From contig OZ020520.1 of assembly GCA_963971425.1 (NCBI GenBank), positions 6,242,553 through 6,306,552 of the forward strand: 64,000 nucleotides of DNA, given 5' to 3'. Positions 33,051 to 45,383 of this stretch are shown piece by piece. A model generated the notes under the pieces. It saw nothing but the letters and a program-made list of their open reading frames with translations, ran no database searches and was not told the DNA's origin. This DNA comes from Bryoerythrophyllum caledonicum. Lineage: Eukaryota > Streptophyta > Bryopsida > Pottiales > Pottiaceae. The position numbers and the translations under genes were made by a program. Each line of letters opens with the position of its first letter. Position 1 is the stretch's first letter.

Positions 33051-33656
33051 CCAGGTTTTAGGGTTTAAGGTTCATGGATCAAAGTTTAAGGTTTACGGCT
33101 CAGGATTTAGGTTATAGGATTTGAATGGGCCTGTGAAAACGAGGCTGTTGGAACTGGAGAAGATGACCCCATCCATCTACCGTGGTACATTGTTGAGTGG
33201 ATGATGGAGCTTGCCAGTGACGCCAAAGCAAACTCCACACGTCATAGACATCAAGGACAAATACACAAACTGTCATTCCACTGTTTTAGCTGTCACAACT
33301 GTAGCTGGATGCCTGCACCCAGGTAAGTTACCAATTCCTCAGGAAAGGCCAGCAAACTTGGAATAGGTCACCAGCATGTGCAAGCAAGGAATTGGTCAGC
33401 CTATGAAAATGTGCCCTAGGAGCATATCTGGAATTTTTTCAAAACTTTAAATTTTTTTTGACTTTCTATTTTAATTTTAATTTTTTTGACACGAGCGAAG
33501 GGAACAATATCTGGAATATCCATATGCTGGATTGTTTGTTGCAACATGCTCATCCTCTATGCAAACATTGAAATTTTGTTACCTGTGCTTGAAATTTCAA
33601 GCATACTACAGTACAGTAGCGCGTGTGAATTTCCAAAATAACCTCTATTTTACTGG
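33051..33656. other. Spacer with degenerate GGTTTA phrases
   Basis: It begins with GGTTTTAGGGTTTAAGGTTC and similar phrases that recall degenerate plant telomere repeat (TTTAGGG), too irregular to call. No gene is supported in the remainder. Confidence 0.3.
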
Positions 33657-34591
33657 TCAACCCCTGTATTTCTTTACCAAATTCACACCAAAACCATTGA
33701 TTTTAGTGCAATGAGTAAAGAAGGAAACTAAAACTTTGATTTCTAGTTTTCACTGTAGGATATCAGCTAAGACTTGTTAAGTAACATACTCGCAAAAATT
33801 TCATAATCTTTGACCACACCGATTGGAAGATTATAATGTTTGAAGTAGAGAGAATGGTCATCTTCTTCCCTGGGTTGAGTGGATCAACAAACTTTTACTT
33901 CACGTGGTGTCATATTTTTGCACTATATAAGGTCTAACTTCATTACCATTATGTCAAGCATGGTATTAGTTCTTTGTACACCAATTTTTAGAGGTAGAGA
34001 AGGGGTGTAGCATATTCAAATCAATTGTGCAAGGAGTGTAAGTTCATAAACACCCAATTCATTTTTTATTTTTGTGAACTTGATATGTTCTAGAATGAGA
34101 ATCCAAACAATTAATAAAAAGGTTTCCACCACATCTTGTAGTGGAAAAGATGAAAAGTAAAAAATATGAAGATCTTGAAATTTAAAGGGGAAAAGAAGAA
34201 GTATTCTAGGTATCTTACCCAACAATGTGTGACAATGTGTGAAAATGTTTGACGAGGGTTAAAATTCTATTTGAAGCCCCCAAAAAATAAAATTGACAAG
34301 ATGAAAGGAAATAATACTACTTGCTAGTATTGAAAATCTCACATTTAGAAGAGTGTCCTAGCAAATGATTTCGGAGTTGCCAAATGTGCCTGCACTGAAG
34401 AATTTTTCCTTTAAGACGACATAACAATTTTTCTAGAGTTCCGATGAAAATGGAAATTACATTCCCATGTACCTCTTATCTTCTCGCATCTTTGTACAAA
34501 ATTTTGAGGATTGTAAATAAAAATTGCAACCATAAGAATGTACCCAAGATTTGCAAAAGCCCACCTCAGGACTTTTATCATTAGGGGTTCA
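33657..34591 (+). mobile_element. TTAA-type element, family B copy 4 (diverged ends)
   Basis: The interior matches copies 2 and 3 (CATTGATTTTAGTGCAATGA, GGGGTGTAGCATATTCAAAT, ATATGAAGATCTTG). The ends are weaker: TCAACCCCTGTATTTC on the left and TCATTAGGGGTTCA on the right. Confidence 0.65.
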
Positions 34592-34743
34592 TTAGTATTA
34601 GTTCTGAGTCAACAATGTTTTAGTTGTTATATTGTGACTATAGTAAGGCCTTGTTGTATGGGGACCCACAAAGCCCTTGGGGGAGATGACATGTCGGTTG
34701 TCTCTAAGGCAATTAGTGTAGGGAAGCACTTAGTGTAGAAAAA

Positions 34744-34890
34744 TGTTTACTCTCGAGAGGGGGGAGTAGTTCTATTACACTAGCCTATGTCCCGTGGCCA
34801 TATGCTTAGTGAAGAGAATGAACAAACATTATATTCATGTTGGTCTCCTTCGGAGACTGGAATTTGTCTTCTTCTTTCTTCTTCTTCTTG
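34744..34890 (-). repeat. LTR-like fragment related to 25796-25960
   Basis: Shares with 25796-25960 the ordered phrases ACTCTCGAGAGGGGGGAGTA, CCTATG, GCTTAGTG and a short CTTCTTCTT run. There is no primer-binding site beside it, so it could be a solo or truncated LTR. Confidence 0.45.
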
Positions 34891-35121
34891 ACTATAGTAC
34901 AACAAAGCCCTTTGCGAATGAATAGTCAATACAAGTACACATTTTATCTAGAAGTCTTTGAGCTGCAAGCTGTATATCTCACATGACTCTAATTTTACTG
35001 CAGTGAGAAATTTAGTATTATCTTCACTAAATCCCTTCCTTGCTAGGAATTCCCTCCCTCAACAAAGATCTACACAGAAAATCTCGATGATATCTCTCGG
35101 GAACAATATTACAAACTATGG

Positions 35122-35346
35122 ATAATCCCTAAAAGCCCAAGTGTATATGTGGGGTACAAAAATCTTCACTTTGACTCCAATTATCTTTCAATCCGTACGG
35201 TCAAAAGTCACAAAATTTTGACCACATCATCTCATGTAAGTTTAGAAGAAGATCCTACGGTTACAGTCTCAAAAAGCCCATCTTGAAAATTATTAATCAA
35301 CGAAGTAGAGATTCATCTAAGATGCCTTGGGCCTTTAGGGGCTAAA
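35122..35346. mobile_element. Short deletion derivative of the TTAA family
   Basis: The left end TAATCCCTAAAAGCCCAAG and the right end, reverse complemented TTAGCCCCTAAAGGCCCAAG, are inverted repeats of the family B type. The 225-bp interior (TTATCTTTCAATCCGTACGG) is shared with 36190-36354. It fits a MITE derived from the larger elements. Confidence 0.65.
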
Positions 35347-36135
35347 ATACTTATCATCAACCCTTTGTGTAAATACGTCCCTATCTTCTATTATCTTACA
35401 TTTTACCTCTGAAACGGTCAATAATGAATAAATAAGAATGTTTCTATACGAAGGGCCAATTGTAAGCTTTTTTACCATATTACGCTCCATAAAAAAGAAA
35501 CCTAGGTGCAAAAAGCTTAGGTGTTGACTTCCGTTCAAACTTGAAATCCAAAATGTCACCAATAGGTCTAAACTCTAGCCCTTTGTCCTTGAACCCTAAA
35601 TCCTAAAACTTGGTTGTTGTGGAAATTGGGAGGAGGATGATCCCATCCATCCCCGTCCATCCGCTTGGGGAACAACGAGGGGGTCAATCCGTATTGACAT
35701 ATCTTGACTACTACTGTACTCTTTTTTGAATCTTTTTGAATCTTTACTTTTGGAGTAATTTAATTTACCGTTACTGAATCCAGGCTTTTGGATGACCGTG
35801 GTTGTGCAGATTCCGTTTGCCGTTAGTTGGTTATGATCAACATAAAAATAATCCCTCATGTTTACTGGTCACGAAGTGGAGGTGAATAAATAACAGAAAA
35901 GTGAAAAAGTTCACATAAATACAGTCCGGCTGCTTCACCAAAATCTCAGAGGTGTTGATCGGTGACCATAAATATTAAATACTGTTCCTCATGAGCAGAC
36001 TAGAAATGTGTGTTGAAAGAGTCGATGAGATATGGAAGAGACAAAACTGGAAGCACTGACAACAAAGGCCACGAGCCTACTGTACATACAACGTATTGTC
36101 CAAATTCGTATGCTTCCCTAGTGGAAATCGACCCT

Positions 36136-36354
36136 TTAACCTCGAAAGCACTAAAGCATTTTTAGAGGAATCTCACCTCCATTGACTAGAACTATCAAGA
36201 TTTTTTTTTAAAGGAACTGTAGGATCTCTTTTTAAACTTATACGAGATGATGTGGTAAATGATTGGTGAATTTTACCATACGGATTGAAAGATAATTGCA
36301 GTCAATGTGAATTTTTTTGTACCCCAAAAGGATAGTTGGTTCTTCAAGGGTTAA
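36136..36354. mobile_element. Second short TTAA-family derivative
   Basis: The right end (GGTTCTTCAAGGGTTAA) and interior (CATACGGATTGAAAGATAAT) match the 35122-35346 derivative in the opposite orientation. The left end TTTAACCTCGAAAGCAC is diverged. Its right TTAA is also the left TTAA of the next element. Confidence 0.5.
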
Positions 36355-36482
36355 CCCTTTAAGGACGAGCGACCATCTACTAGTGGGAGAATCTACGTGC
36401 ATCATAGATTATATAAAAAAAACATGGCGGCACCAGGTACATTTCAGATTTTGTACATGGTGGCTCGTCCTTAAAGGGTTAA
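36351..36482. mobile_element. 132-bp TTAA-flanked MITE with about 24-bp inverted ends
   Basis: The left end is TTAACCCTTTAAGGACGAGC. The right end, reverse complemented, is identical over these 20 bases and the match continues for several more (GACCA against CACCA). The inside is about 80 bp, unique and non-coding. The CCC start next to TTAA fits a piggyBac-like MITE. Confidence 0.85.
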
Positions 36483-37092
36483 GGACAACAACATATTTGT
36501 ACACGGCGTGTATACCTCATTTTAAATGCGTCGATGCTTTGATGCAGGATCTATCCTTTGCACCACGAAAAGTTCTTAACACATATCACATGAGGATGGC
36601 CCACTTGTGAAAGTCAACAATCACAAATTGAAGAGTTCTTTCTACACGGAAATACGGTGGAAATATTGTTCGGCCTGCACCGGATCTACTTTCCGGTGAA
36701 TTCGTCAGACTGCAGCTCAGTGCCTAACTCCATTTGTTGGAAGCACAGAGATCCACGCAAGTTTCCACAATTTCCAATCATGTAGCAATGAACTATTGGT
36801 AATGCTATTCGTAGATTACTTAATAAATGACCACCTACAGCCCTGTCATTGTTTGAGTATTAAGCCCATGCATGCACAGAAAAAGAAAAGAAAATGCTAT
36901 GCTAGTTCAAAAAAAAAGTTTCTCATGATGTTAAGGTTTTGTAGTTTGAGAAAATAGTGGAGCTAGATTATCATTGCATCATAGTAGATCTGCCCAAAGT
37001 CTTCTAGCCATAGTACCCTACATTGGTAAGTTTTATACATAACTCATTCACAATAGAGATTGTCTACATTCTTGGAAAATTCTAAAGATTTC

Positions 37093-37240
37093 TGTAGATG
37101 ATACCCATGTAATACATATATGATACCCATGTAATGTCTATATGATACTCATGTAATACATATGTGATATCCATGTAATAAATAGGTGATACCCGCTGTG
37201 TCCGAACCACTGTGATTTGGAAAATCAAATATTCTGTCGA
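37093..37240 (+). repeat. Dispersed repeat E with ATACCCATGT tandem steps, copy 1
   Basis: Four steps of GATACCCATGTAATACATAT-like phrases lead into GGTGATACCC, GTGTCCGAACCACT and TTGGAAAATCAAATATTC. The same order occurs at 49935-50060. Confidence 0.7.
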
Positions 37241-38520
37241 GAGGAGCCAAAACTGACCGATGAGTACAGAGAAGGAGACAAAGCTTAGAGGAGGAGATAA
37301 ACAAACAGTTTATCCACACCGGAGATCACAAATTTAAGCCGACGTAAATTCTTTTGAGGAAAATAAGGTTCACACGGCCTCCTGTAAAATTGTAAAGAAT
37401 ACAGTAAGTTTGACCCCCACCAAAGAAAAAGTGCCAACCAAACCACAACTGACGAACCTGCAACCCGAACAGCCCAAATATAGCCGTTGAAAGAGCCAGA
37501 CTTCACTCGTCCAACGCCTCCCATTTTTGAAATCCCAACGGAAAACATCGCTCCTGTCAGTAGCAGGAGTCACCTTTTCATCCATCCAGTCGTTCCTTGA
37601 CCGCAGAATACGGTCGTAATACCATCTCGTACACGCCCGGACATGTACATACGGTCCTGGTCCACTACAACACGCGTTGTAGGGATACGGTCCGGCGACC
37701 GTCGTCTTCTTTGCCCAAGCAAAGCAAGCTGGAGCCCAGCACTCACGCATTCAATTGCTGAGCCGCGGCTTCTGCGACTCGCTCTCAAGTTTCAACCCGT
37801 CACATCGCCGCGTGCTTCTCTTCTACACCTTTCCATCGAGCTGTCGCTCATGTCAACTCCGTCGCTTGTCGAGTTCAAAATCACCTGCATGCTTTGATTT
37901 AGTGAAGCAGCAGCTTCTAGGTTGCAGTTGATGATCAAGCAAGTGCACACCGGTGGCTTCGAGAGTAGTGTTGAAGGCTTGTTTACTAGCTAGTTGATGA
38001 GTTTGAAGACGATCGAAGCTTTGAAGGTGAGTTGTAGGACTTGGTGTGTAGTGAGGGTTACACCGACAGGAGCTTAATTTAGCTTTTGCAGCTGCGTGAT
38101 TTTCGTTCTGTTGTTGTGTGAGATGATGCTGTTTGTAGCTTTTAGATGATGCTTTTGTGTCGAGCTGAGGAAGCGGTAGGTGCATTTGGGTTTTAGCTCT
38201 ATGGCATGGCGAAGGTGAAGGTTTTTTTGTAGCACAATGAAGGTGAAGTTTTTCTGTAGCACGGTGAAGGTGGACTTTTTGTAGCATGGTATCGTTTCAA
38301 GTCGTGCTTGTTGAGTGCTCTGCCTGTTAGGTTTCCTAGTTTTGTTGCAGGGGTGTGGGTTTACAGAGATTTGACATGGTTGTGGGTTGGTTGCAGTGTA
38401 GGTGTGATTGAGGGAGTCAAGAGGTTGAGAAGGAGTTGAAATTTTAAGGTTGGTAGGTGAGTTTTGAGGTTTCATGGTGGAGGGGTAAGCCACAGGTTTG
38501 CTGAAGAAGCGCACGGAGCC
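37241..38520 (+). promoter_or_regulatory. Upstream region of the CSLD gene
   Basis: 1.28 kb between a repeat and the CSLD start codon. It probably holds the promoter and 5' leader, since the next gene starts at 38521 and no other gene is supported here. I see no convincing TATA box position. The minus-strand open frame crossing into CSLD is an antisense shadow. Confidence 0.45.
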
Positions 38521-41500
38521 ATGGCGTCGCCGACGTCGCGTCTCTCGATCCCAGGGAACAGGTCGTTCCGGAATTACAACATTCCGCGCGGCGGGAGCCC
38601 GCACCTGGAGCGGTCGGACTCGCCCATCTCCACGGGCCACCCGCGGCGCACGAGCTCGAGCGGAGGGGGGCGCTATGGGCGCGGCACGGCGTTGTCGCGC
38701 GACGAGAGCGAGTTCGGGGACGAGGTCTCCTCGAGTTTCCGCTACACTGTGCAAATTCCGGCCACTCCAGACTTCCAAACCCAGCTGAGCTCCGGCGGCA
38801 CCGCCACCGAGCGCCTCAACACGCCCAGCGTGCGCCCCATGAGCCCAGCGATCGCGGGGAAAGCCGAGCAGCAGTTCGTGCAGAGCACCATCTTCACGGG
38901 CGGCTACGACAGCGTCACGCGCGGGCACGTCATGGAGAAGATGATGGAGATCGAGGGCCATCATCCGCAGCTCGCGTGCGCGCGCGGGACGTCGTGCGCG
39001 GTGAACGGTTGCGACGGGAAGTCCCTCCGCGACGAGCGCGGCGAGGAGCTTTACCCCTGCGAGTGCAACTTCCGCATCTGCCGAGACTGTTACCTGGAAG
39101 CTCTCGCCACGCCCGCCGCGCGCTGCCCGGGCTGCAAGGAAGATTACAAAACCAACGACGAGTCCCCTCGCACCAACACGTTCCAGGCGCTGCCCACCAT
39201 TGAAATGAACCCCGCCAGGATGGAGCGCCGATTGTCGCTCTTGCGCTCCAACAAGCCTGGGACGCTTGTTGGCACCGACTTCGACCACTCGCGCTGGCTG
39301 TATGAAACCAAAGGCACCTACGGCTATGGCAACGCGGTGTGGCCCAAAGACGATGGCTACTCCAAAGACGGCGGCGGCGGCATGGGCGCTCCCCCTGCCA
39401 AATTCGTCGACAAGTCGAAGAAGCCCATGTCGAGAAAAGTTTCCATTTCTCCCGGAATCCTCAGCCCTTACAGGTATGCTCCTGTCGTTTTCTGTCGCGA
39501 GATCAACTTTGCATCCAATTTTGTCAGTTCTTTCCATCTTCAACGAATGTGACGCAATCTCGTCAGTGACAGAATTCTGAAGGAAACTCTGTTTGATAAT
39601 TTGCTGTGATGAGGAGACAACTTCTGTTGTGGATTGTGTTTAACCCGGGGATTGGGCGTGATTTACAGGTTGCTCGTGTTGATACGTATGGTCGTGTTGG
39701 GCCTCTTCCTCTCATGGCGCGTGACGCACAACAACCCGGACGCAATGTGGCTCTGGGGGATGTCGATAGTGTGTGAGATTTGGTTTGCCTTCTCCTGGAT
39801 TCTGGACCAGCTCCCGAAGCTGTGCCCTATCAACAGATCGACCGACCTGTCAGTCCTCAAGGAGAAGTTCGAGATGCCGTCGCTGCAGAATCCAGAGGGG
39901 CGCTCGGATCTCCCCGGAGTGGACGTGTTCGTGTCCTCAGCCGACCCGGAAAAAGAGCCACCCTTGACAACCGGCAACACGATATTATCAATTCTCGCAG
40001 CGGATTACCCGCTTGAGAAGTTGTCCTGCTATCTCTCCGACGACGGCGGCTCGCTGCTCTCGTTCGAGGCGCTCGCGGAGGCCGCCAGTTTCTCCCGCGT
40101 CTGGGTCCCATTCTGCAGGAAGCACACCATCGAGCCGCGCAACCCAGAAACGTACTTCCTGCTCAAGGGCGACCCGACCAAGAACAAGTTGAGGCCGGAT
40201 TTCGTCAAGGACCGGCGGCGCGTGAAGCGTGAGTACGATGAGTATAAGGTGCGCATCAACGGGCTTCCGGACGCGATTCGGAGACGATCGGATGCGTACA
40301 ACGCCCATGAGGAGCTGCGTGCCAAGCGCACCCAAATTGAGTCTGGGATTGATCCCATGGAGCCGTTGCAGGTGCCCAAGGCGACGTGGATGGCGGATGG
40401 GACGCACTGGCCAGGGACTTGGACGCAGTCCGGGAAGGAACACGGTCGCGGCGACCACGCGGGCATCATCCAGGTAATGCTGGCGCCGCCGACGCATGAG
40501 CCGCTGCTGGGCAGCGACGACGAGGAGAACATAATCGACACAACCGGGATCGACATCCGCCTCCCCATGCTAGTCTACGTGTCGCGTGAGAAGCGGCCGG
40601 GGTACGACCACAACAAGAAGGCGGGTGCCATGAATGCGCTGGTTCGCACGAGCGCCATCATGTCCAACGGGCCGTTCATCCTGAACCTGGACTGCGACCA
40701 CTACATTTACAACTCGCTCGCGCTCCGGGAAGCCATGTGCTTCTTCATGGACCGCGGCGGCGACCGTCTCTGCTTCATCCAGTTTCCGCAGCGCTTCGAG
40801 GGCGTTGACCCCAACGACCGGTACGCGAATCATAACACGGTCTTCTTCGACGTGAACATGCGTGCCTTGGACGGGCTGCAGGGGCCGGTGTATGTGGGCA
40901 CCGGGTGCGTGTTTCGCAGGATCGCACTCTACGGATTTGACCCGCCCCGGTACAAGGAGCATCCCGGGTTCTGGGAGTCGGTTTGCTGCCCTGGAAGGAA
41001 GAAGAAGAAGGTTACCGCGAATCGGGAGGTCGAAGTCAGTGTCTTAAACGGAGGAACTGACGAGCGAGAGGATGATGTCGAGATGATGATGCTACCAAAG
41101 CGATACGGCGACTCCACCGCGTTCTGCGAGTCGATCCCCGTCGCGCAGTTCCAGGGGTTGCCACTCGCGGATCACGGTGTGAAGAATGGACGCCCGTCAG
41201 GCGCGCTGACGCTGGCGCGCGAGCCGCTCGACGCGACCATCGTGGCGGAGGCTATCAACGTGATCTCGTGCTTCTATGAGGATAAGACGGAGTGGGGCGG
41301 GCGCGTGGGGTGGATCTACGGGTCGGTGACGGAGGATGTGGTGACCGGGTTCCGGATGCACAACCGCGGCTGGCGCTCCGTCTATTGCGTGACGAAGCGA
41401 GACGCGTTTCGTGGGACGGCGCCCATTAATCTGACGGATCGGCTGCACCAGGTGCTGCGGTGGGCGACGGGGTCGGTGGAGATTTTCTTCTCGCGCAACA

Positions 41501-42231
41501 ACGCGCTCCTGGCGAGCCCGCGGCTCAAGTTCCTACAGCGGATCGCATATCTCAACGTGGGGATCTACCCCTTCACGTCCATCTTCCTGCTCGTCTACTG
41601 CTTCCTCCCCGCGCTCTCGCTGTTCTCTGGGGAGTTCATCGTCTACCAGCTCAACATCACGTTCCTGGTGTACCTCCTCACCATCACCGTCGCGCTCTGC
41701 CTGCTCGCCATCCTGGAGGTGAAGTGGTCCGGGATCACGCTCGAGGAGTGGTGGCGCAACGAGCAGTTCTGGGTGATCGGCGGCACGAGCGCGCACCTCG
41801 CCGCGGTGTTCCAGGGATTCCTGAAGGTGATCGCCGGCGTGGACATCTCCTTCACGCTCACTTCGAAAGCCAGTGGCGACGAGGCGGGCGATGAGTTCGC
41901 GGATCTCTACGTGGTGAAGTGGAGCGCGCTCATGATCCCCCCGATTACTATCATGATCACGAACGTGATGGCCATCGCGGTGGGGACGTCGCGCCAGATT
42001 TACAGCACTATTCCAGAGTGGAGCAAGCTCATCGGTGGGGTGTTCTTCTCTGTCTGGGTGCTCTCGCATCTTTACCCCTTCGCGAAGGGCCTCATGGGCC
42101 GCCGCGGGAAGACGCCTACCATCATTTATGTATGGTCCGGGTTGCTATCGGTTATAATCTCCCTCATCTGGGTGTATGTCAACCCGCCCAACGGCTCCAC
42201 TGCCTCCGGCGGCAGCTTCACCTTCCCTTGA
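38521..42231 (+). CDS. CSLD: Cellulose synthase-like protein D (CSLD)
   Basis: A Golgi or plasma-membrane family 2 glycosyltransferase that makes beta-1,4-glucan-type wall polymer, known in tip-growing cells and cytokinesis. Exons 38521-39473 and 39669-42231 flank a 195-bp GT-AG intron that splits an Arg codon, giving 1171 residues, normal for the family. The ATG at 38521 is in good context (GCCATGG) and starts [12 protein letters not shown]. In order: basic/Ser-rich N-terminus, RING-type Cys cluster (about 147-210, CPGCKEDYK), two membrane segments after residue 318, catalytic DDG (D442/D443), DCD (D659, D661), TED (D874), QVLRW (912-916), then about six membrane segments. All catalytic motifs are intact. 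The RING cluster and long N-terminus separate CSLD from other CSL groups. The coding region is much more GC-rich than its flanks. Confidence 0.97.
39474..39668 (+). other. CSLD intron
   Basis: Begins GTATGC and ends TTTACAG. Joining the exons restores [15 protein letters not shown] without a frame change. It is the only intron in the gene. Confidence 0.95.
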
Positions 42232-42963
42232 ACCTGACCAAGACCAGTGAATCAGGCATTCAAGGTACTACGAGCAGCAGCTCAGCTCAGTCCCTTGTAA
42301 AGAGAGTACGTGTGCACTCCAAATGATCCAGTGCTGGAGATGCAGAATCAATCTGCAGGCGTCTGCAGCAACAAGAGATTGTGGCACCAGGTCAGAAGTT
42401 CGGCAGTAACAACAACATTATGAGTTTCTAGACTGCCCGCTTAATTTGCAAGTGGAGATGATGCGACCCTCATGCATCAAGTCTGTATTTAGATGATTCT
42501 TTGGCATTGGAGAGGAGGTTTGTGTCCTCTGCGGTGTTTTGCGGCTACTCGGTATGGAGGAGTTGCTGTGTTAGATACGATAAATTGACCCATTTTTGGA
42601 GCCACCTTTAACATCCAAGTGACTGATTAGCCTGTATCTGGTATTATGCGAGTGTTGGCTGACTTATTTGGCGTCTTGACTAGATTGAACCGCTGACTGG
42701 TAGGTAGAAGCGAGCCCGGCTCGACGCGTAGCGAGGAATGTATTTTCATAGTATTCATTGTGTTTCAATACAGTGAGTACTCTTCGTGTAATTGTGAGCC
42801 CAAGCCGGCAGACCGCTAAAGTCAGCTAGAGTTCTGCAAGCTTCTGTAAAGTTTGTAAAGGAAAGAATTTCATTCGCAATGTCAAGCAATTTACAAATAC
42901 ACGGTCTGTTTGCTTGAAATTCAATAATGCCCTAAAACGCCATCAAAGTCCAACTTCGCCAGG
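42232..42963. other. 3' flank of CSLD
   Basis: Probably includes the 3' untranslated region. No gene or clear repeat is seen. Confidence 0.4.
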
Positions 42964-43810
42964 TCAAGGCCAGTACGTGTACGAGATCGCTATCTTAGCA
43001 CGGCTTCGCTGGGGTGTCTGGGACTCCTTCACCTTGAGCGTCATCTTTAACGCGTCGTACTCTATCCACACCCCGTACTTCACATCAATCACCTTGCTGG
43101 CGTCGCTCTTCATCATCACCTTGCTGGCCACACGCTTCATTGTCACGGATTTCATGCTGTTGATCATGTCAATGCCGATGTGGGGCGACAATGGTTCGAA
43201 GCTCTGAAATATTTCACAACTACCACTGCTAGATCATAGACAAAGATGTGGAAGATTGGACACAACCCCATTTCAGTTTGCAACACGTAGTTCCCTGTCG
43301 GCGATGTGAGACATGTCCATCTCCACGGCCACCGTTTTGGTTTTGGCGCCGCGAAGGGAAGCACCCTTCTGCTCTTTGATGGGGAAGAGGCCGAAGGTTT
43401 CCTGGCCCGACTAGACTTGCACTGAGGTAGCGGGGGTGATGGCGAATGTGAGGCCGCCGCCACTGAAGAGGGGGCGCTGCTTGAACTCGACGTCTCGGTT
43501 GAAGTTGAGGACGTAGAAGGCGGCGCAGCGGGTGTCTCTCGTCCAGAGCTGAATCGACTTCCCCCACTTGTAGCGCACGGATCAGACGACGCCGATGTCG
43601 GCGGGCTCGCCCGTGGGCTTGTCGCTGTCCAGTGCAGACGAAGTCGGGGTTCAGGTTGAACTCGGCTCGAACCTTGCAGTCGATGCTGCATACGAACTTG
43701 TTCGAGGCTGGGAACGAGATTGTCCTCGCCTTGGGCGCAATCTCATTCGCCCTCCCACATGGAAACCGTTTGAAAGACGGCCAGAACCGCCACCACGAGC
43801 AACAACACAT
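42964..43810 (-). pseudogene. Decayed host-type gene, family uncertain
   Basis: On the minus strand, joining frames gives protein-like text: SIDCKVRAEFNLNPDFVC, then after a one-base shift DKPTGEPADIGVV-stop-SV, TRDTRCAAFYVLNFNRDVEF and LFSGGGLTFAITPATS. A TAG and two TGA codons interrupt it. A possible second exon (43191-42964; KYGVWIEYDALKMTLKVKE) follows a TTTCAG acceptor. The last strand faintly recalls the end of LEA_2 proteins, but this is not firm. High GC content like its neighbours suggests a former host gene. Confidence 0.45.
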
Positions 43811-43894
43811 CTTGCACCACTATCAAACCTGCAACCAAAACAAACACTTAGGCCTGAACCTGAAAACAGGTCCGAATTAAAAAAACATCCCTAA

Positions 43895-44611
43895 CAACCA
43901 GCACAGACAACCACTTGAGCTCCGAATCCCACAACAGGGCCGAGATCAGAAAATGGTGATAGAAGATCGCAGACACAGTTTATGTCTCGCAGTCCATCGG
44001 CCTTATAAATGAGTAATGGCTTTCACCTTGACTTTTCGCCCCAACTGAACAAATGACTTGCGGAGTGACAGAATGACCAGCGCAGAAGCGCACGTTACCG
44101 TTACGGACTGGCACTAAATTCTCAAACCCTCAAATCGACTTTACAGGGCCGATTGCGTTGGAACTCATGGATCCGCTGTAGAGCAGGTGAATAGATTTTC
44201 TTGAAGCAGTGGATCAGTTCTTTCCAAAGATTTGGTACCAAACAGTCAACAGCCCCTGCGCTGGAATCTCACAGGATGGTAACTCTCAGGCCATCTTTAC
44301 ACCACTCTATTTGCTGTTACGGTTGCTAATTTGTCCTGCAATGTACAATATGAAAAGGCGGAGTGGTCCCAATTCTCTTCATTCGTGGTTAGTTTTCAGG
44401 AAAATGCATCGGTTGTCGATAAATGTGTCTGTCTTGATAATGTTTGATCCTGTGAATGAACGGATAGACTTAAGAAAGTTACCGAGGCCGTGGGTGGCGC
44501 TGCTCGTCGTCCGCAGAAGCTGGGCTCCCTTCGTCACAAGCCAGCCTCGAGTTCGAAAGATTTGATCCTCTGCGCCAGCCCCGTATCCCCGAATCCATTT
44601 CACGGTTTGTA
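43895..44611. other. Spacer, nothing recognised
   Basis: No supported coding region or repeat. A minus-strand frame (44603-44379) has no family features. Confidence 0.3.
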
Positions 44612-44846
44612 ATGTACCGTGAAGGAGATCTCACGGCTCAGATCTCTCGCGCCCATACCTCGAACTCGAGGCTGCCTGCGCGTCAAAGTCGTATTGAGAA
44701 AACTTCAGAAGAGCAACTTGCTATCTACGTGAACAAGTACTCTGCGAGACTACCGACTTTGGGAGCCGGTTTGCATCGCTATGTCGCCTTCTCCATCATC
44801 TCAGTGGATGCAGAAAAGGAGCAGGGTATGGATCTAACTTCTGGAG

Positions 44847-45383
44847 ATGTTGTCTTATCTCACCGACGAAATATCAGAGCATTACGGGACCAGCAGTGCC
44901 GCATCAGTTTTGCAAGCTGGAGTCTTGAGTCAACCTGACGAATCTGCTCCATATCCTGTTTTTTTAGTACCGCCTCCCCCTCCATTTCTTCTACCGTCTC
45001 CCGTTCCACCTCTGCCTAGCTTGGAATACTCTCCACCGCCTCCCTCTCCACCTCTTCGACTAAGCTTGGAACCCTTCCCACCTCCTTCCAGCTTGGCAAC
45101 AGGCTCTCCACCTCCTCCTTTAGGTCCTGAATCTTCCTTAGCCACTCCACCAGCTCTGTAGGCTCCTTCACCTGGCATGACCATCCCTCCGATGACTACC
45201 ACTATTGCCTCCAAATCTCATCTTGGACTGATTGCAGGCGTCTCTGCAGCTGCCCTGGTTGCATCCGAACTACTGATAGGCCTCACCATCTATTTCCGCC
45301 AACGAAGGGCCTCGAAGCCCGCCTTAATCAATCTTTCCGCAGAAACTAGTACACACGTACAAGAAAAGCCCGAAAGAGTCTAA
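44847..45383 (+). pseudogene. Proline-rich, single-membrane-span protein with in-frame stop (PERK-like N-terminus)
   Basis: One frame encodes a proline/serine-rich segment (PPPPPFLLPSPVPPLP, YSPPPPSPPL, FPPPSSLATGSPPPPLG), then a TAG at 45159-45161. The same frame then continues as APSPGMTIPPMTTTIASKSH, a hydrophobic membrane span (GLIAGVSAAALVASELLIGL) and basic stop-transfer residues (RQRR). It ends at 45383. This is the layout of the outer part of proline-rich extensin-like receptor kinases, but no kinase domain follows. It may be a truncated receptor gene or a non-kinase proline-rich wall protein. The start codon is uncertain. Confidence 0.55.

Noticed and set aside
33051-33125. Interstitial telomere repeat
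   Set aside because: GGTTTA/GGTTTAGG phrases are present but too irregular, with no run of exact TTTAGGG units.
38074-39543. 489-residue minus-strand open frame over the CSLD 5' half
   Set aside because: It is antisense to a clear CSLD exon. High GC content lengthens open frames on the other strand, and its composition (Ala/Arg/Gly-rich) has no family features.
41533-42069. Minus-strand open frame over the CSLD 3' half
   Set aside because: Antisense shadow of the membrane-span region of CSLD, with low-complexity charged text.
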